DNA from: Massilia sp. Leaf139
GTDB lineage: Bacteria > Pseudomonadota > Gammaproteobacteria > Burkholderiales > Burkholderiaceae_D
Assembly (NCBI RefSeq): GCF_001424165.1
Contig: NZ_LMOJ01000001.1
Span: 647,194-711,193 of the forward strand
Length of the DNA stretch: 64,000 nt
Direction of reading: 5' to 3'
Numbering within the stretch: position 1 is the stretch's first letter; each line of letters begins with the position of its first letter. Shown piece after piece: positions 1 to 9,570 of the stretch. Below the pieces are notes generated by a model. The model had not been told where the DNA came from, did no database searches, and worked only from the letters and a program-made list of their open reading frames with translations. The position numbers were made by a program, and so were the translations under genes.

Positions 1-55
1 AGACGGCGATGCTTTCCGGCGTAGTGAGAAAACTGTCGAAAATCGATACGCTCAT
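1..55 (-). CDS. pcaB: 3-carboxy-cis,cis-muconate cycloisomerase, N-terminus only
   Basis: Only the first 18 codons lie in the window; the rest is beyond the left edge. The N-terminus MSVSIFDSFLTTPE is the typical start of PcaB, which cyclises 3-carboxymuconate to 4-carboxymuconolactone in the protocatechuate branch of the beta-ketoadipate pathway. It follows pcaG on the same strand after 17 nt, consistent with a pcaH-pcaG-pcaB operon. The identification rests on a short match plus context. Confidence 0.75.
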   Translation of the reverse strand, partial: MSVSIFDSFLTTPESIAV

Positions 56-72
56 GGATTCCTGTCGTGTGT

Positions 73-606
73 TCAGACGTAGTCGAAGAAGACGGTTTCC
101 TTCTCGGTCTGCATCCAGATGTCCCAGCGGTAGGCATTGTCGCCGGTCTTGCGCGCGAGCAGGGTGGCGCGGCGCGCTTGCGGCACCTGGTTCAGTATCG
201 CAGACTGGGCCAGGCCCGTATCGTCTTCCAGGAACACGGCCGTGAACTGGTGTTTTACCAGGCCGCGCGCGAAGACGGTGACGTACATGACCGGCTCGCC
301 GCGCGTGGCCGACTCCGGCTGCGAGATGCACATCGAGAACTCACCCGCCTCGCCGCTCGGCACGCGGCGGAAGCCCGGAATCGCATGTTCGGCCTCGGAC
401 GCGGCGCCGGCCGGCGTCCAGGCTTCGATCTGGGCGTCGTTGATGGGCGCGCCGTTGCCGTCGTAGATGACGCCGCTGATGTTGATGGTCGGCGCGTTCG
501 ACTTCACGTTGGCCGGGGTGCAGGCGTCGACCGCCCATTGCCAGGCTTCGTGCGAGAAGGGGCCGATGGTTTGCGAGGTGGTGATCTGGCTCATCGTTTT
601 GCTCAT
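73..606 (-). CDS. pcaG: Protocatechuate 3,4-dioxygenase alpha subunit
   Basis: The 177-residue product is the alpha subunit of the cytoplasmic non-haem iron intradiol dioxygenase that opens protocatechuate to 3-carboxy-cis,cis-muconate. The N-terminus carries the family motif TSQTIGPFSHEAW, and the middle has the intradiol beta-sandwich pattern VIYDGNGAPINDAQIEAW. The alpha subunit lacks the iron ligands, which lie in PcaH. A GGAG precedes the chosen ATG by about nine bases; a second Met four codons in is less well placed. It is 13 nt downstream of pcaH and 17 nt upstream of pcaB, so the three are probably co-transcribed. Confidence 0.95.
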   Translation of the reverse strand: MSKTMSQITTSQTIGPFSHEAWQWAVDACTPANVKSNAPTINISGVIYDGNGAPINDAQIEAWTPAGAASEAEHAIPGFRRVPSGEAGEFSMCISQPESATRGEPVMYVTVFARGLVKHQFTAVFLEDDTGLAQSAILNQVPQARRATLLARKTGDNAYRWDIWMQTEKETVFFDYV

Positions 607-619
607 GATGCGGTTCTCC

Positions 620-1312
620 TTACAGGCCCATCGGGGTGGCGTCGCGTCCGCGCAGGACGATGTCGAATTCGTAGCCGAGCATCTCGCCGCCCACGGTTTC
701 CTCCATGCTGAAACGCGAGATGAGGCGCCGGCGCGCGGCCTCGTCGGGCACGCTCTGGAAGATCGGATCGTAGTCGAACAGCGGGTCGCTCGGAAAATAC
801 ATCTGCGTCACCAGGCGCTGGGCGTAGACGTTACCGAACAGGGAGAAGTGGATGTGGGCCGGGCGCCAGGCCTTGTCGTGGTTGCCCCAGGGGTAGGGGC
901 CGGGCTTGATCGTGACGAAGCGGTAGCGGCCCTCGTCGTCGGTCAGCATCTTGCCGACGCCGTAGAAATTCGGATCGAGCGGCGCGGCGTGCTGGTCTTT
1001 CTTGTGCCAGTAGCGGCCGGCCGAATTCGCCTGCCAGACCTCGACCAGCGAATTGCGCACCGGCTTGCCGTCCTCGTCGAGCACGCGGCCGGTGACGACG
1101 ATCTTCTCACCCAGCGGCTCGCCCTGCCCATGCTTGGTGAGGTCGGTATCGTTCGGCAGCAGCAGACGCGGCGTGGTCACGATGTTTTGCGTGACCGGCA
1201 CCGGCGCCTCGATGCGCAGGTTCGGCTGCTGCGGCCCGCGCGCGACCGTCGATTTATAGGCGGGATAGATCAGCTCGGGCCAGATGCCCGGCTCGATGAC
1301 GTCGAATTTCAC
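620..1312 (-). CDS. pcaH: Protocatechuate 3,4-dioxygenase beta subunit
   Basis: The iron-binding beta subunit of the intradiol dioxygenase, 230 residues from the chosen GTG, close to the usual ~235. The four expected iron ligands are visible: Tyr in GRYWHKKD, Tyr in GPYPW, and two His in WRPAHIHF. The frame stays open further upstream, but the family begins near KFDVIEPG. An AAGGAG lies just before the GTG at 1312, and starting upstream would run the gene through the shared regulatory region. It is first in the pcaHGB operon and divergent from the IclR regulator, which probably controls it in response to an aromatic or pathway metabolite. Confidence 0.95.
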   Translation of the reverse strand: MKFDVIEPGIWPELIYPAYKSTVARGPQQPNLRIEAPVPVTQNIVTTPRLLLPNDTDLTKHGQGEPLGEKIVVTGRVLDEDGKPVRNSLVEVWQANSAGRYWHKKDQHAAPLDPNFYGVGKMLTDDEGRYRFVTIKPGPYPWGNHDKAWRPAHIHFSLFGNVYAQRLVTQMYFPSDPLFDYDPIFQSVPDEAARRRLISRFSMEETVGGEMLGYEFDIVLRGRDATPMGL

Positions 1313-1414
1313 GGCCTGTCTCCTTGGTGAATCTTGTCGATAGCGAAAATGGTAGGCCTGCGTTGACGCTGCGGCAAGCGGCGACATCGACGTCGCGTCC
1401 GCAGTGCGCACCGT

Positions 1415-1433
1415 TTGTGCGATACTCGCACAA
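1415..1433. promoter_or_regulatory. Operator-like inverted repeat between pcaH and its regulator
   Basis: A perfect 8-bp inverted repeat, TTGTGCGA-TAC-TCGCACAA, lies in the 142-bp gap between the divergent pcaH and IclR genes. An adjacent GTGCGCAC palindrome sits at 1404-1411. The core GTGCGATACTCGCAC resembles the box I recall for PcaR-type IclR regulators. Its function as the operator is inferred. Confidence 0.6.
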
Positions 1434-1454
1434 ATCGATGTTCTTTTTATTCTC

Positions 1455-2228
1455 ATGGCGACTGCGCAGGAAATTCCGCTCGAGCGCGACCTCGTCGCCG
1501 GTCTCGAGAAAGGCTTGAAGGTGATCGAAGCCTTCGATCAGGAGCGCTCGCGCCTGACCATCGCCGAGGTTGCCGAGGCCACCGGCCTGACGCGCGCCGC
1601 TGCGCGCCGCTACCTGATCACGCTGACCCATCTCGGCTATATGCGTCACGAGAACAAGCTGTTTTCCCTGACCCCGGCCGTGCTGCGCCTGGGCCAGAGC
1701 TACCTGCACTCGGCGCGCCTGCCGCGCATCGCCCAGCCGCTGCTGTACCGGCTGGCCTACTCGCTGGGCGAGGCGGCCTCGGTCGGCGTGCTCGACCACG
1801 ACCAGCTCGTGTGCGTGGCCGCCGTCAGCGCCGGCCAGCTGGTCTCGGCCACCCTGCAGCCGGGCACGCGGGTGCCGGCCTGGTGCACCGCGAACGGACG
1901 CATGCTGCTGGCCAGCCTGCCGCAGGCGCAGATCGAGGCGTATCTCGAACGCGCGCAGCCGGAAGGCATCACCCAGCACACGATCGTCTCGCGAGAACGC
2001 CTGGCACTGGAAATCGCCCGCTCCCGCGCCCAGGGCTATGCGCTGGTCGACCAGGAGCTGGAACTGGGCCTGCGCACGATCGCCGTCCCTTTGAAGAATT
2101 TCCGGGGCGAGGTGGTGGCGGCCATGAATGTCAGCGTGCACGCGGGAAGGCTGCCGATCGGGCAGATGGTCGAGCGCTGTTTGCCGGCGATGATCAAGAT
2201 TCAGGTGGAGTTGGGGGCGTTGCTGTAG
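1455..2228 (+). CDS. IclR-family regulator of the protocatechuate operon (PcaR/PcaU/PobR type)
   Basis: A 257-residue DNA-binding regulator. The N-terminal winged helix-turn-helix includes TIAEVAEATGLTRAAARRYL (residues ~35-55), followed by the IclR effector domain with motifs such as WCTANGRMLLA and GYALVDQELELGLR. The opening (RDLVAGLEKGLKVIEAF) is typical of the PcaR/PcaU/PobR branch that responds to beta-ketoadipate-pathway aromatics. The frame is open from 1404, but the Met at 1455 fits the family length and leaves the palindrome at 1415-1433 outside the coding region. It is divergent from pcaH, the usual arrangement for a local regulator. Activator versus repressor cannot be told from sequence. 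Confidence 0.88.
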   Translation: MATAQEIPLERDLVAGLEKGLKVIEAFDQERSRLTIAEVAEATGLTRAAARRYLITLTHLGYMRHENKLFSLTPAVLRLGQSYLHSARLPRIAQPLLYRLAYSLGEAASVGVLDHDQLVCVAAVSAGQLVSATLQPGTRVPAWCTANGRMLLASLPQAQIEAYLERAQPEGITQHTIVSRERLALEIARSRAQGYALVDQELELGLRTIAVPLKNFRGEVVAAMNVSVHAGRLPIGQMVERCLPAMIKIQVELGALL

Positions 2229-2318
2229 GTGGTCGCCTGAGGCCAGCTCCGCGATGCCTCATGCCTGTGTTGAACGCGTGGGTGGCGCACCCGGTGCATG
2301 GTTGCGACCGTCAGAGTC

Positions 2319-2351
2319 GAGCCGCCCACCCTACGGTAGGGTGGGCGGCTC
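2319..2351. repeat. Perfect palindrome of the intergenic repeat family
   Basis: Two 16-bp arms, GAGCCGCCCACCCTAC and its reverse complement, flank a single G. The site lies between the convergent ends of the IclR gene and pobR. It is one of about ten related intergenic palindromes in the window with a GGGTGGGC or GGGCGGGC core and a CCTACG tail. It could act as a bidirectional transcription terminator. Confidence 0.8.
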
Positions 2352-2445
2352 AACCCGATCGCGTGCACATCGGCGACGTTGGCGCCGCCCACGCGTTCAA
2401 GCGGCTTCGGCTAGCCGCCCGCCGCCCGATACCGGCGTTGAACGC

Positions 2446-2472
2446 GTGGTCGAGGCCACTGGCCTCGACCAC
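2446..2472. terminator. Perfect hairpin just after pobR
   Basis: Thirteen-base arms (GTGGTCGAGGCCA and its complement) around one base end 4 nt from the pobR stop codon. It should form a strong stem-loop in the pobR transcript. There is no T-run, so it may stabilise RNA or assist Rho rather than act as a classical intrinsic terminator. It belongs to the same repeat-rich gap as 2319-2351. Confidence 0.5.
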
Positions 2473-2475
2473 GCC

Positions 2476-3387
2476 CTACGACTTCGCCTGCTGGCGGTAC
2501 TCCTTCGGCGTCATTCCCACCAGCTTCTTGAACAGACGGCTGAAATAGGCCGGATCCTGGAAGCCCAGCTCATAGGCGATGCTCGCAACACCGGCCGGCA
2601 CATAGGTCAGCTTGCGGCAGGCTTCCAGCATCAGGCGCTCCTGCGTGATGTCGAAGGCCGATTTGCCGGCCAGCTTCAGGCACAGCCGGTTCAGCCGCGC
2701 GGGCGCCACGCGCAGGGCGTCGGCGTATTGGCCGACCTGCCAGCCTCCCTTGTAATGGCGCTCGACCTCGACCCGGAAGCGGCTGAAGAGCTCGAAGTCG
2801 CCGCGGCCGGAGGTATCGACGATCTGCCGTTCGGCCTGCACCCGCACCAGCAACAGCAGCGCGCTGCGCGCCAGCCATTCGAGCATCAAGGCGTGGCCGT
2901 GGCGCGGCCAGGCGGCTTCCAGGATCAGGTTGTGCAGCAGCGCCTCGATGCGCGCGACCATCTCGGGCGCGGCGCCGAGCCCGATCGCCAGCGGCTGCAC
3001 GAACAGCGAAGAGAACAGATCGCCTTCGTGACCGCTGGCCGCGAACAGCATGTTCTGGTCGACCGTCAGCACATAGCCGTGGGCTTCCTCGGAAAAATCG
3101 AAGCCGTGCGCAAGCGAAGGGTGGATGGTGAGCGCCACCGGCCCTTCGCATTCCCAGAGCGCGCCGTCGATGTTCGCGCGAACCTGTCCCCCGAGTAAAA
3201 AAAGTACCTGAAACAGACCGGCATGGGTGTGGGTGTCGATGTGCCAGTCGTACTTGCGGCTGCGCGTCTCGATCAGCTCGATGTGCACGCCTTCGGCATC
3301 CTTGCCCCGCGTGGCCTCGCCGTACAGGGCGAACTCGGGAATGCTGGGGAAGAGGGCGGAGGCGCTGGCAGTGGCAGTGGCGGGCAT
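2476..3387 (-). CDS. pobR: AraC-family regulator, PobR type
   Basis: A 303-residue regulator with an N-terminal cupin-like sensing domain (HTHAGLFQVLFLLGG near residue 60) and a C-terminal double helix-turn-helix ending GMTPKEYRQQ. The second helix region, VASIAYELGFQDPAYFSRLF, is the standard AraC signature. It is divergent from pobA with a 126-bp gap, the arrangement of AraC-type PobR proteins that activate 4-hydroxybenzoate hydroxylase. The chosen Met (MPATATASA) begins where similarity to such regulators begins; the frame stays open far upstream only because it is a shadow of pobA. The effector is presumably 4-hydroxybenzoate. Confidence 0.88.
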   Translation of the reverse strand: MPATATASASALFPSIPEFALYGEATRGKDAEGVHIELIETRSRKYDWHIDTHTHAGLFQVLFLLGGQVRANIDGALWECEGPVALTIHPSLAHGFDFSEEAHGYVLTVDQNMLFAASGHEGDLFSSLFVQPLAIGLGAAPEMVARIEALLHNLILEAAWPRHGHALMLEWLARSALLLLVRVQAERQIVDTSGRGDFELFSRFRVEVERHYKGGWQVGQYADALRVAPARLNRLCLKLAGKSAFDITQERLMLEACRKLTYVPAGVASIAYELGFQDPAYFSRLFKKLVGMTPKEYRQQAKS

Positions 3388-3477
3388 GGCGGTCGGTTCT
3401 GGCCGGATGGGTGAATGAGAAAATAGTACAAGTATTTCCGGGTTTGATCCATTCCTGAATGCGCGCCGGCCCATTAG

Positions 3478-4680
<1,203 letters not shown>

Positions 4681-4848
4681 GAGCGAGCGGATCCACGGTG
4701 CACCGATACCTGCTCGTCCGCCTGCCGGAAAAAGGCGGCGGGCGCGCAGCCGTATGCGCGATCGTTTGGCGCGGCGACAGCCCCTCGCCTGCGCCATGCT
4801 TCGACGCTTTGCGCTAGTGTGACTGCTTCGTCCACCTGCGCGGTTCCC

Positions 4849-5865
4849 ATGTCCAAGATTGTCGTTATCGGCGGTTCGTTCGGCGCCCTCGAGGCGCTCA
4901 AGATCATCCTGGCCGATTTGCCGGAAGACTTCCCCGGCGCTATCCTGATCGTCACGCATATCGGCTCGCACGGCAGCATGCTTCCGGAAATCCTGGGCCG
5001 CCGCGCGCGACTGCCGGTGCGGCATGCGATCGACGGCGAACCGATCCTGCCCGGACGGGTGCTGCTGGCGCCGCCCGACGAACATTTGACGGTCGTCGGG
5101 GAAGGCGGCCGCGGCTATGTGCGCCTGCTGCATGGACCGAAGGAAAACCATTGCCGGCCGGCGATCGATCCACTGTTCCGCAGTGCCGCAGCGGCCTATG
5201 GCGCCCATACGATCGGGGTCATCCTGACGGGCTACCTGGACGACGGCACCGTCGGTTTGCAGGCGGTCAAGGCACGCGGCGGGATCGCCATCGCGCAGAA
5301 TCCGGCCGAGGCCGCGGCGCCCGACATGCCCGCCAGCGCACTCAGGCATGTGGAGATCGACCGCACGCTCGGCGTCACCGGCATCGGCGCGGCCCTGGTC
5401 GAGCTGGTGACTGCCGCCAAGGGGGGAGACGGTATGAACGCCGGGTCGGGGGCGGCGGACTGGATCGATATCGAAAACCGGATTCAAGACAGGGGCAGCG
5501 AGATGGAAGACCTGGAGCAACTCGGGGCTCGGTCGGCACTCACTTGCCCGGAATGCAATGGCGCCTTGTGGGAACTGCGGCTCGACGGCCCGCCGCGCTA
5601 CCGCTGCCATACCGGCCATGCCTTCACCGCCAGGGTGCTGGCGTCGCTGCAAAGCCAAGCGGTCGAGGATGCGCTGTGGGGCGCGATCCGGGCACTGCAC
5701 GAACAGGAGCGGCTCTTCAGCACGATGCGGGAAAAGGCACTGCAATTGGGCGGCCCCGCCGCCGCCGCCGAATACGAGGCAAAAGCCGCGCGTGCGAAAA
5801 GGCAGGCGCAGTCCTTGCGCGAGGTGATCGCCAGCGCGGCGCTCGTCAAACCCGAGACATCCTGA
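4849..5865 (+). CDS. Orphan CheB-type protein-glutamate methylesterase
   Basis: A 338-residue protein with a CheB methylesterase domain but no receiver domain. The catalytic triad can be read as Ser in VIGGSFGALEAL, His in VTHIGSHGSML and Asp in LTGYLDDGTVGLQAV. The C-terminal third has a zinc-ribbon-like CPEC...YRCHTGHAF segment followed by a helical tail, an architecture common in non-chemotaxis CheB proteins. The Met at 4849 puts the fold at the N-terminus; the upstream Met at 4819 adds an unconserved stretch. No chemotaxis genes are adjacent, although a CheR-like gene lies at the far end of the window. The role is unknown. Confidence 0.85.
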   Translation: MSKIVVIGGSFGALEALKIILADLPEDFPGAILIVTHIGSHGSMLPEILGRRARLPVRHAIDGEPILPGRVLLAPPDEHLTVVGEGGRGYVRLLHGPKENHCRPAIDPLFRSAAAAYGAHTIGVILTGYLDDGTVGLQAVKARGGIAIAQNPAEAAAPDMPASALRHVEIDRTLGVTGIGAALVELVTAAKGGDGMNAGSGAADWIDIENRIQDRGSEMEDLEQLGARSALTCPECNGALWELRLDGPPRYRCHTGHAFTARVLASLQSQAVEDALWGAIRALHEQERLFSTMREKALQLGGPAAAAEYEAKAARAKRQAQSLREVIASAALVKPETS

Positions 5866-5922
5866 GCGCGCCGGCGTGCCCCGATGTGTGCCGATCCCGC
5901 CGGACGGCGGCGGTGTCAACGC

Positions 5923-6648
5923 TCATGCCAGCTCGTAGCGCGCCCGGTACGGCCGGAACCCGACCCGGCGCTTGAAGTCGCGCAGTCCCGGCTGCGCGCC
6001 CAAAAACGTGTCGTACATGAAGTAATCGACCTCGCGCTCCTCGATCAGGCGGCAGATGATTTTCGCCAGCAACAGGTACATGATGCCGTCCTGGCTCTTG
6101 TAGCCCATCAGCTGGTCGGTGGCAACGAAATTGCCGTAGCGGCCCATGCTGCAATAGGCGACCAGACGGTTGGCCGCGTCGAAGACGCCGTGGCATTCGA
6201 AGTGGGGCGGGTTCTCGAAGCGCTCTTTCCTGACCAGGTAGGACTGATCCATCGGCCGGCCCTGGCGCTGTTCGCAAGAGGTATGGATGGCATGGATCTC
6301 GTCGACGTGCTCGTTGCGGTCGATCCGGCGCAGCTGGTAGCCGCGTGCGGCGGCCTTGCGGCTCTGCGGGCCGGCATGGCCGCTGCGCCGCACCAGGTGC
6401 AGGTAGCCTCCCGGCTGACCGCCAAAGGCGCTGAGGTCGATCAGGGCGATGCCCATGGTCTTGTTGCGAATGAGCTTGTAGCGCGGGTGGCGGCGGGTGA
6501 ACAGGGCGTGCGCGCGGCGGATGCCTTCCGGGTTGCGCCGCTCCTCGAAGCGTAGCCGCGCCACGGGCAGGCGCGCCAGTTCAAGCACCAGGCGCGCATG
6601 GCGACGGGCCTGTTCCATTAATTGTGCTAATCGTTTGGACGTTTCCAT
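5923..6648 (-). CDS. GNAT-like acyltransferase of unknown substrate
   Basis: A 241-residue soluble protein with a basic, helical N-terminus (METSKRLAQLMEQARRH). The C-terminal half resembles the GNAT/FemAB-like fold (VFDAANRLVAYCSMGRYG, YLLLAKIICRLIEE, YDTFLGAQPGLRDFKRRVGF). No signal peptide or membrane segment is seen. It is on the same strand as the amyloid-like operon, 199 nt downstream of the pore gene, so it might be read through from it, but the gap is much larger than those within the operon. The acyltransferase assignment is tentative. Confidence 0.5.
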   Translation of the reverse strand: METSKRLAQLMEQARRHARLVLELARLPVARLRFEERRNPEGIRRAHALFTRRHPRYKLIRNKTMGIALIDLSAFGGQPGGYLHLVRRSGHAGPQSRKAAARGYQLRRIDRNEHVDEIHAIHTSCEQRQGRPMDQSYLVRKERFENPPHFECHGVFDAANRLVAYCSMGRYGNFVATDQLMGYKSQDGIMYLLLAKIICRLIEEREVDYFMYDTFLGAQPGLRDFKRRVGFRPYRARYELA

Positions 6649-6847
6649 GAATTCTCCTCATGTTTGCGATGTTGGTCGCACCAGAGGCACACGTCAGTTC
6701 GATGCGCTTGTCAAGTCAGAGTCACAAACAACTGAACAGTTCCGCGCAGGTGCTGATCTTGCGCAAACCGGGACAGGTTCGGAGGAGAGGGAGAACGATG
6801 CGGCCGGACGGTAGCGCTGGCCGCATCGAGTGGAGCTCAGAACGGCA

Positions 6848-8335
6848 TTAGAAGGACATCGGTACCCGCACCATCAGGCTGACGTCCGGGGTGTCGCGGG
6901 TCAGGCCGGCGCCGACGGCCACGCTGAGCGTCTTCTTGTCGCTCAGGCGGTAGGAATAGCCGATCAGCAGGGTGCCGAGCTGCATGCGCACCGAGCCCGG
7001 CACCGTGCGCCCGGACTGCTTGGTGCGCGCCACCGAGTTGTGGTCGTAGCCGACGCTGAACGAGGCCTTGTCGTTCAGGGCCAGGCCCATGCCGAAATTG
7101 AAGCCGATCACGCCGCCGGGGGCGATCTCGCCCAGCGATTCCTGAACGCCGCCGAGCACCGTGCGCGAGACTTCGCGCTTGAAGTTGTGCAGGTAGCTGA
7201 AGCTGCCGAAGAACACGGCCGGGTCGGACGGGAACAGCCAGGTCACGCTCGGCTGCAGCGAATAGAAGCCGGAGCCGGTCGGCAATTCCAGCGGCAGGCC
7301 GCTGCCGGTGATGTTCTCGCCGACGCAGCGGCGCTGGCAGTCGGTCGTGACTTCGAACGGATCCTTGCCGGTACGCGACTTGAAGCGCATGCCGGCGATG
7401 AAGAAGGGCTTGTCGACGCCGCCATCGTTGAGCTGGTAGCGGCCGGCGATCTCGATGTCGCCCAGCGCCTTGCCGCTGGTCTCGAAGGCGCGCTCGACCG
7501 CGGTGCCGGTGAAGACCTCGCGGCTGACGGTGGCGTCGCTGCGGTAGACATAAGGCAGCTTGGCTTCCATCTCGAAGCGGTTGGTGAAGCCGCGGCGCAG
7601 GGTTGCGGTGGCCGTGGTCGTGTTGCGCTTGACTTCGCGCACGTCGATCAGGCCGATCAGCAGGGCCGGGATCACGGTATAGCCGACCAGGGCCACGCGG
7701 TTGCTCGACGAATAGCCGTACTGGATGGCCGGCTCGAACACATATTTGCCGCGCGGCGTGAGCACGCCCGGCTGCTCGAAGATCGGCGCGATCTCGCGGG
7801 TGCGGCTGTCGCCCGACGGCGCGCGGCCGACGGCGGCGGCTGTATTGGTGCCGGCGGTCGGCGCGCTGGCCGGGCCGCCGACCGGGGCGGCGGGCGCGGC
7901 GGGACGCTGCTGTTGCTGCTGCTGCTGTTGCGCCTGCTGTGGCTGCTGGGCGACCGCCTGGCCGCCGGTGCCGCGCATCGCGTCGAGCTGGGCGGCCGAA
8001 CTCGGCAAGGCCAGGCCGGCGGCCAGCGGCGAGCTGGCGGCGGCGTTCGGGGGCGCATTGCCGGTGCCGCGGGCATTGGCCAGCGCATCGCTGGAGACGG
8101 CGCCGGCCAGCATCGGCTCGGCGGCGCTGGCTGGGGCGGCCGGGGGCGGCGTGCCGCGGGCGGTGCGCACGTCGCGCTCGAGTTCATCGATGCGCGCACG
8201 CTGCGAGTCGAGCTGCTGGCGCATCGCCTTGACCTGCTCGACCAATTCCTCGACGGATTGGGCCTGCGCCGGCAAGACGCAGAACGCCGTGCTGACGGCC
8301 AGGGCGCCAGCACATAACGCCGGGATCTTCTGCAT
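6848..8335 (-). CDS. FapF-like outer-membrane beta-barrel pore with N-terminal coiled coil
   Basis: A 495-residue secreted protein. It has a signal peptide ending LPAQAQ (~1-26), a heptad-rich coiled coil (VEELVEQVKAMRQQLDSQRA, ~28-60), a long Ala/Pro/Gln linker containing an uninterrupted Gln run (~62-180), and a ~310-residue C-terminal domain of alternating polar and hydrophobic strands ending in Phe (VRVPMSF), the hallmark of outer-membrane barrels. FapF, the pore that exports Fap amyloid subunits in Pseudomonas, has the same order: signal, trimeric coiled coil, linker, barrel. It is last in the operon, as fapF is. A GGAG precedes the start. The resemblance is by architecture and position, not by alignment. 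Confidence 0.7.
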   Translation of the reverse strand: MQKIPALCAGALAVSTAFCVLPAQAQSVEELVEQVKAMRQQLDSQRARIDELERDVRTARGTPPPAAPASAAEPMLAGAVSSDALANARGTGNAPPNAAASSPLAAGLALPSSAAQLDAMRGTGGQAVAQQPQQAQQQQQQQQRPAAPAAPVGGPASAPTAGTNTAAAVGRAPSGDSRTREIAPIFEQPGVLTPRGKYVFEPAIQYGYSSSNRVALVGYTVIPALLIGLIDVREVKRNTTTATATLRRGFTNRFEMEAKLPYVYRSDATVSREVFTGTAVERAFETSGKALGDIEIAGRYQLNDGGVDKPFFIAGMRFKSRTGKDPFEVTTDCQRRCVGENITGSGLPLELPTGSGFYSLQPSVTWLFPSDPAVFFGSFSYLHNFKREVSRTVLGGVQESLGEIAPGGVIGFNFGMGLALNDKASFSVGYDHNSVARTKQSGRTVPGSVRMQLGTLLIGYSYRLSDKKTLSVAVGAGLTRDTPDVSLMVRVPMSF

Positions 8336-8359
8336 TTAGTTCTCCATGGTTGTAGACCG

Positions 8360-8875
8360 TCAGCGGGGTGCGACGGCTGTTGACAAAGCATTATTCAGGC
8401 TTGTGCCAAAATTGAGCGCACGTAACATTCCGGCCGTGTTCACGGTGGCATTGATGGAGGTCTGGTTGTTGATCAGCTGGTCGTTCAGCGAGTTCTGGAT
8501 GACGGTGCCGCCCAGCAGGTTGTCGGCATTGCCGGCCAGCGTGCGCACGTCGCCGTTCTGGATCAGGCGCAGTTCGCCGAGGGCCTCGCGCGAGAGTGCC
8601 GCTTCGCCGCGCGCCAGCTTGCCGATGTCGCCGAGCTGCATCTGGGTGCGCTCGAGCACGTTGCCGTTGATGCTCACCAGGCGCTCCAGGCCGAGCGTCA
8701 CGACCAGGCCGTCGGGCGTGATGAAGCCGCCGCGCGCCGCGTCCAGGGTTGTCTCGTCGACGGCGTTGGCGGCGTCGAACAGAACCGGTGGAGCGGCATC
8801 GGCGCCGGCGTCCGCGGCGCTGGCCAGACCCGCCATGGACAGCAGCAGGAAGGGCAGGGAATGAAGTATGCGCAT
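8360..8875 (-). CDS. Small secreted protein in the FapE position
   Basis: A 171-residue protein with a signal peptide (LPFLLLSMAGLASA). The mid-region has an ARGGFITPDGLVVTLGLERL motif followed by SINGNVLERTQ. The C-terminal part, TVIQNSLNDQLINNQTSINA, resembles the QN-rich segments of the two other secreted proteins of this operon. It lies 8 nt after the C39 peptidase gene and 24 nt before the pore gene, exactly where fapE sits between fapD and fapF. It may be a minor fibre component or an export factor. I do not recognise a named domain; the assignment rests on position and motif. Confidence 0.6.
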   Translation of the reverse strand: MRILHSLPFLLLSMAGLASAADAGADAAPPVLFDAANAVDETTLDAARGGFITPDGLVVTLGLERLVSINGNVLERTQMQLGDIGKLARGEAALSREALGELRLIQNGDVRTLAGNADNLLGGTVIQNSLNDQLINNQTSINATVNTAGMLRALNFGTSLNNALSTAVAPR

Positions 8876-8883
8876 GGGTGTCC

Positions 8884-9570
8884 TTAGAAATCGCCGGGGC
8901 CGAATTTCGGCAGGCCGTAAACGCTGTCCAGGGTGCGGCTGACCCCTTCGTCCAGCGGGGCGCGCGGCGCGTTGCGCCAGTCGGAGGCCAGGTTGAAGCC
9001 GGGCTTGTTCGGGCCTTCGTGGATCACGAACAGGATGCGGTTGGCCCAGATCGATTCGAAGCGTTCGCGCGCCATCAGGCGCGTGCCGCGCGACGGGTCG
9101 CCGATCAGGATGCGCCCGTCCTCGGCCCCCTTCACCACGACGAAGTGGTGGTAGCCGTTGTCGGAAATGAGGACGATGGCCGGCAGCTTCGCCTCGATCA
9201 GCTTGTCGAGGGGGAGCTGGAAGCCGTTGGCGGTGAAGCCGCGGTTCTTCAGGAAGCGCTGCATGTCGAGCAGCGAAAAGCCTTCGCGCCGGATCTTCTG
9301 CTGGTCGCCAGTCGTAAACATCTCCTGGAACGCGACCTGCTCCGTGGTCGGCACGTTGTAGTGATGGGTCAGCAGCGTGGCCAGCGCGGCCGAGCCGCAG
9401 CTGAAGTCGTACTGCTGGCGCAGCGTGGCCTGGAAGCGCAGATCCTTCATGCTCTTGACCGGCATGCTGCCCACGCGCATGCCGCTCGGGAGCGACAGCT
9501 CCGCGGCGACGCCGGCCGCGGACGCGCCGAAGAGCAGGACAAGCGAGAAAGCAAAATTACGTGGTTTCAT
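8884..9570 (-). CDS. C39-family cysteine peptidase, FapD-like
   Basis: A 228-residue exported C39-type peptidase. After the signal peptide (to ~23) comes the catalytic Cys in YDFSCGSAALATLL (~55-68), then the His region GYHHFVVVKG and the Asp in ILIGDPSRG. All three catalytic positions look intact. FapD is the C39 peptidase of Fap amyloid loci, where it is required for export. The gene overlaps the preceding small secreted protein gene by 4 nt (ATGA), implying translational coupling, and is followed 8 nt later by the FapE-position gene. There is no ABC transporter domain, so this is not a bacteriocin exporter. Confidence 0.8.
   Translation of the reverse strand: MKPRNFAFSLVLLFGASAAGVAAELSLPSGMRVGSMPVKSMKDLRFQATLRQQYDFSCGSAALATLLTHHYNVPTTEQVAFQEMFTTGDQQKIRREGFSLLDMQRFLKNRGFTANGFQLPLDKLIEAKLPAIVLISDNGYHHFVVVKGAEDGRILIGDPSRGTRLMARERFESIWANRILFVIHEGPNKPGFNLASDWRNAPRAPLDEGVSRTLDSVYGLPKFGPGDF

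Noticed and set aside
7905..7940. The CAG/CAA run coding polyglutamine in the pore gene as a phase-variation switch
   Set aside because: It is a triplet repeat, so length change would keep the frame; at most it alters linker length.
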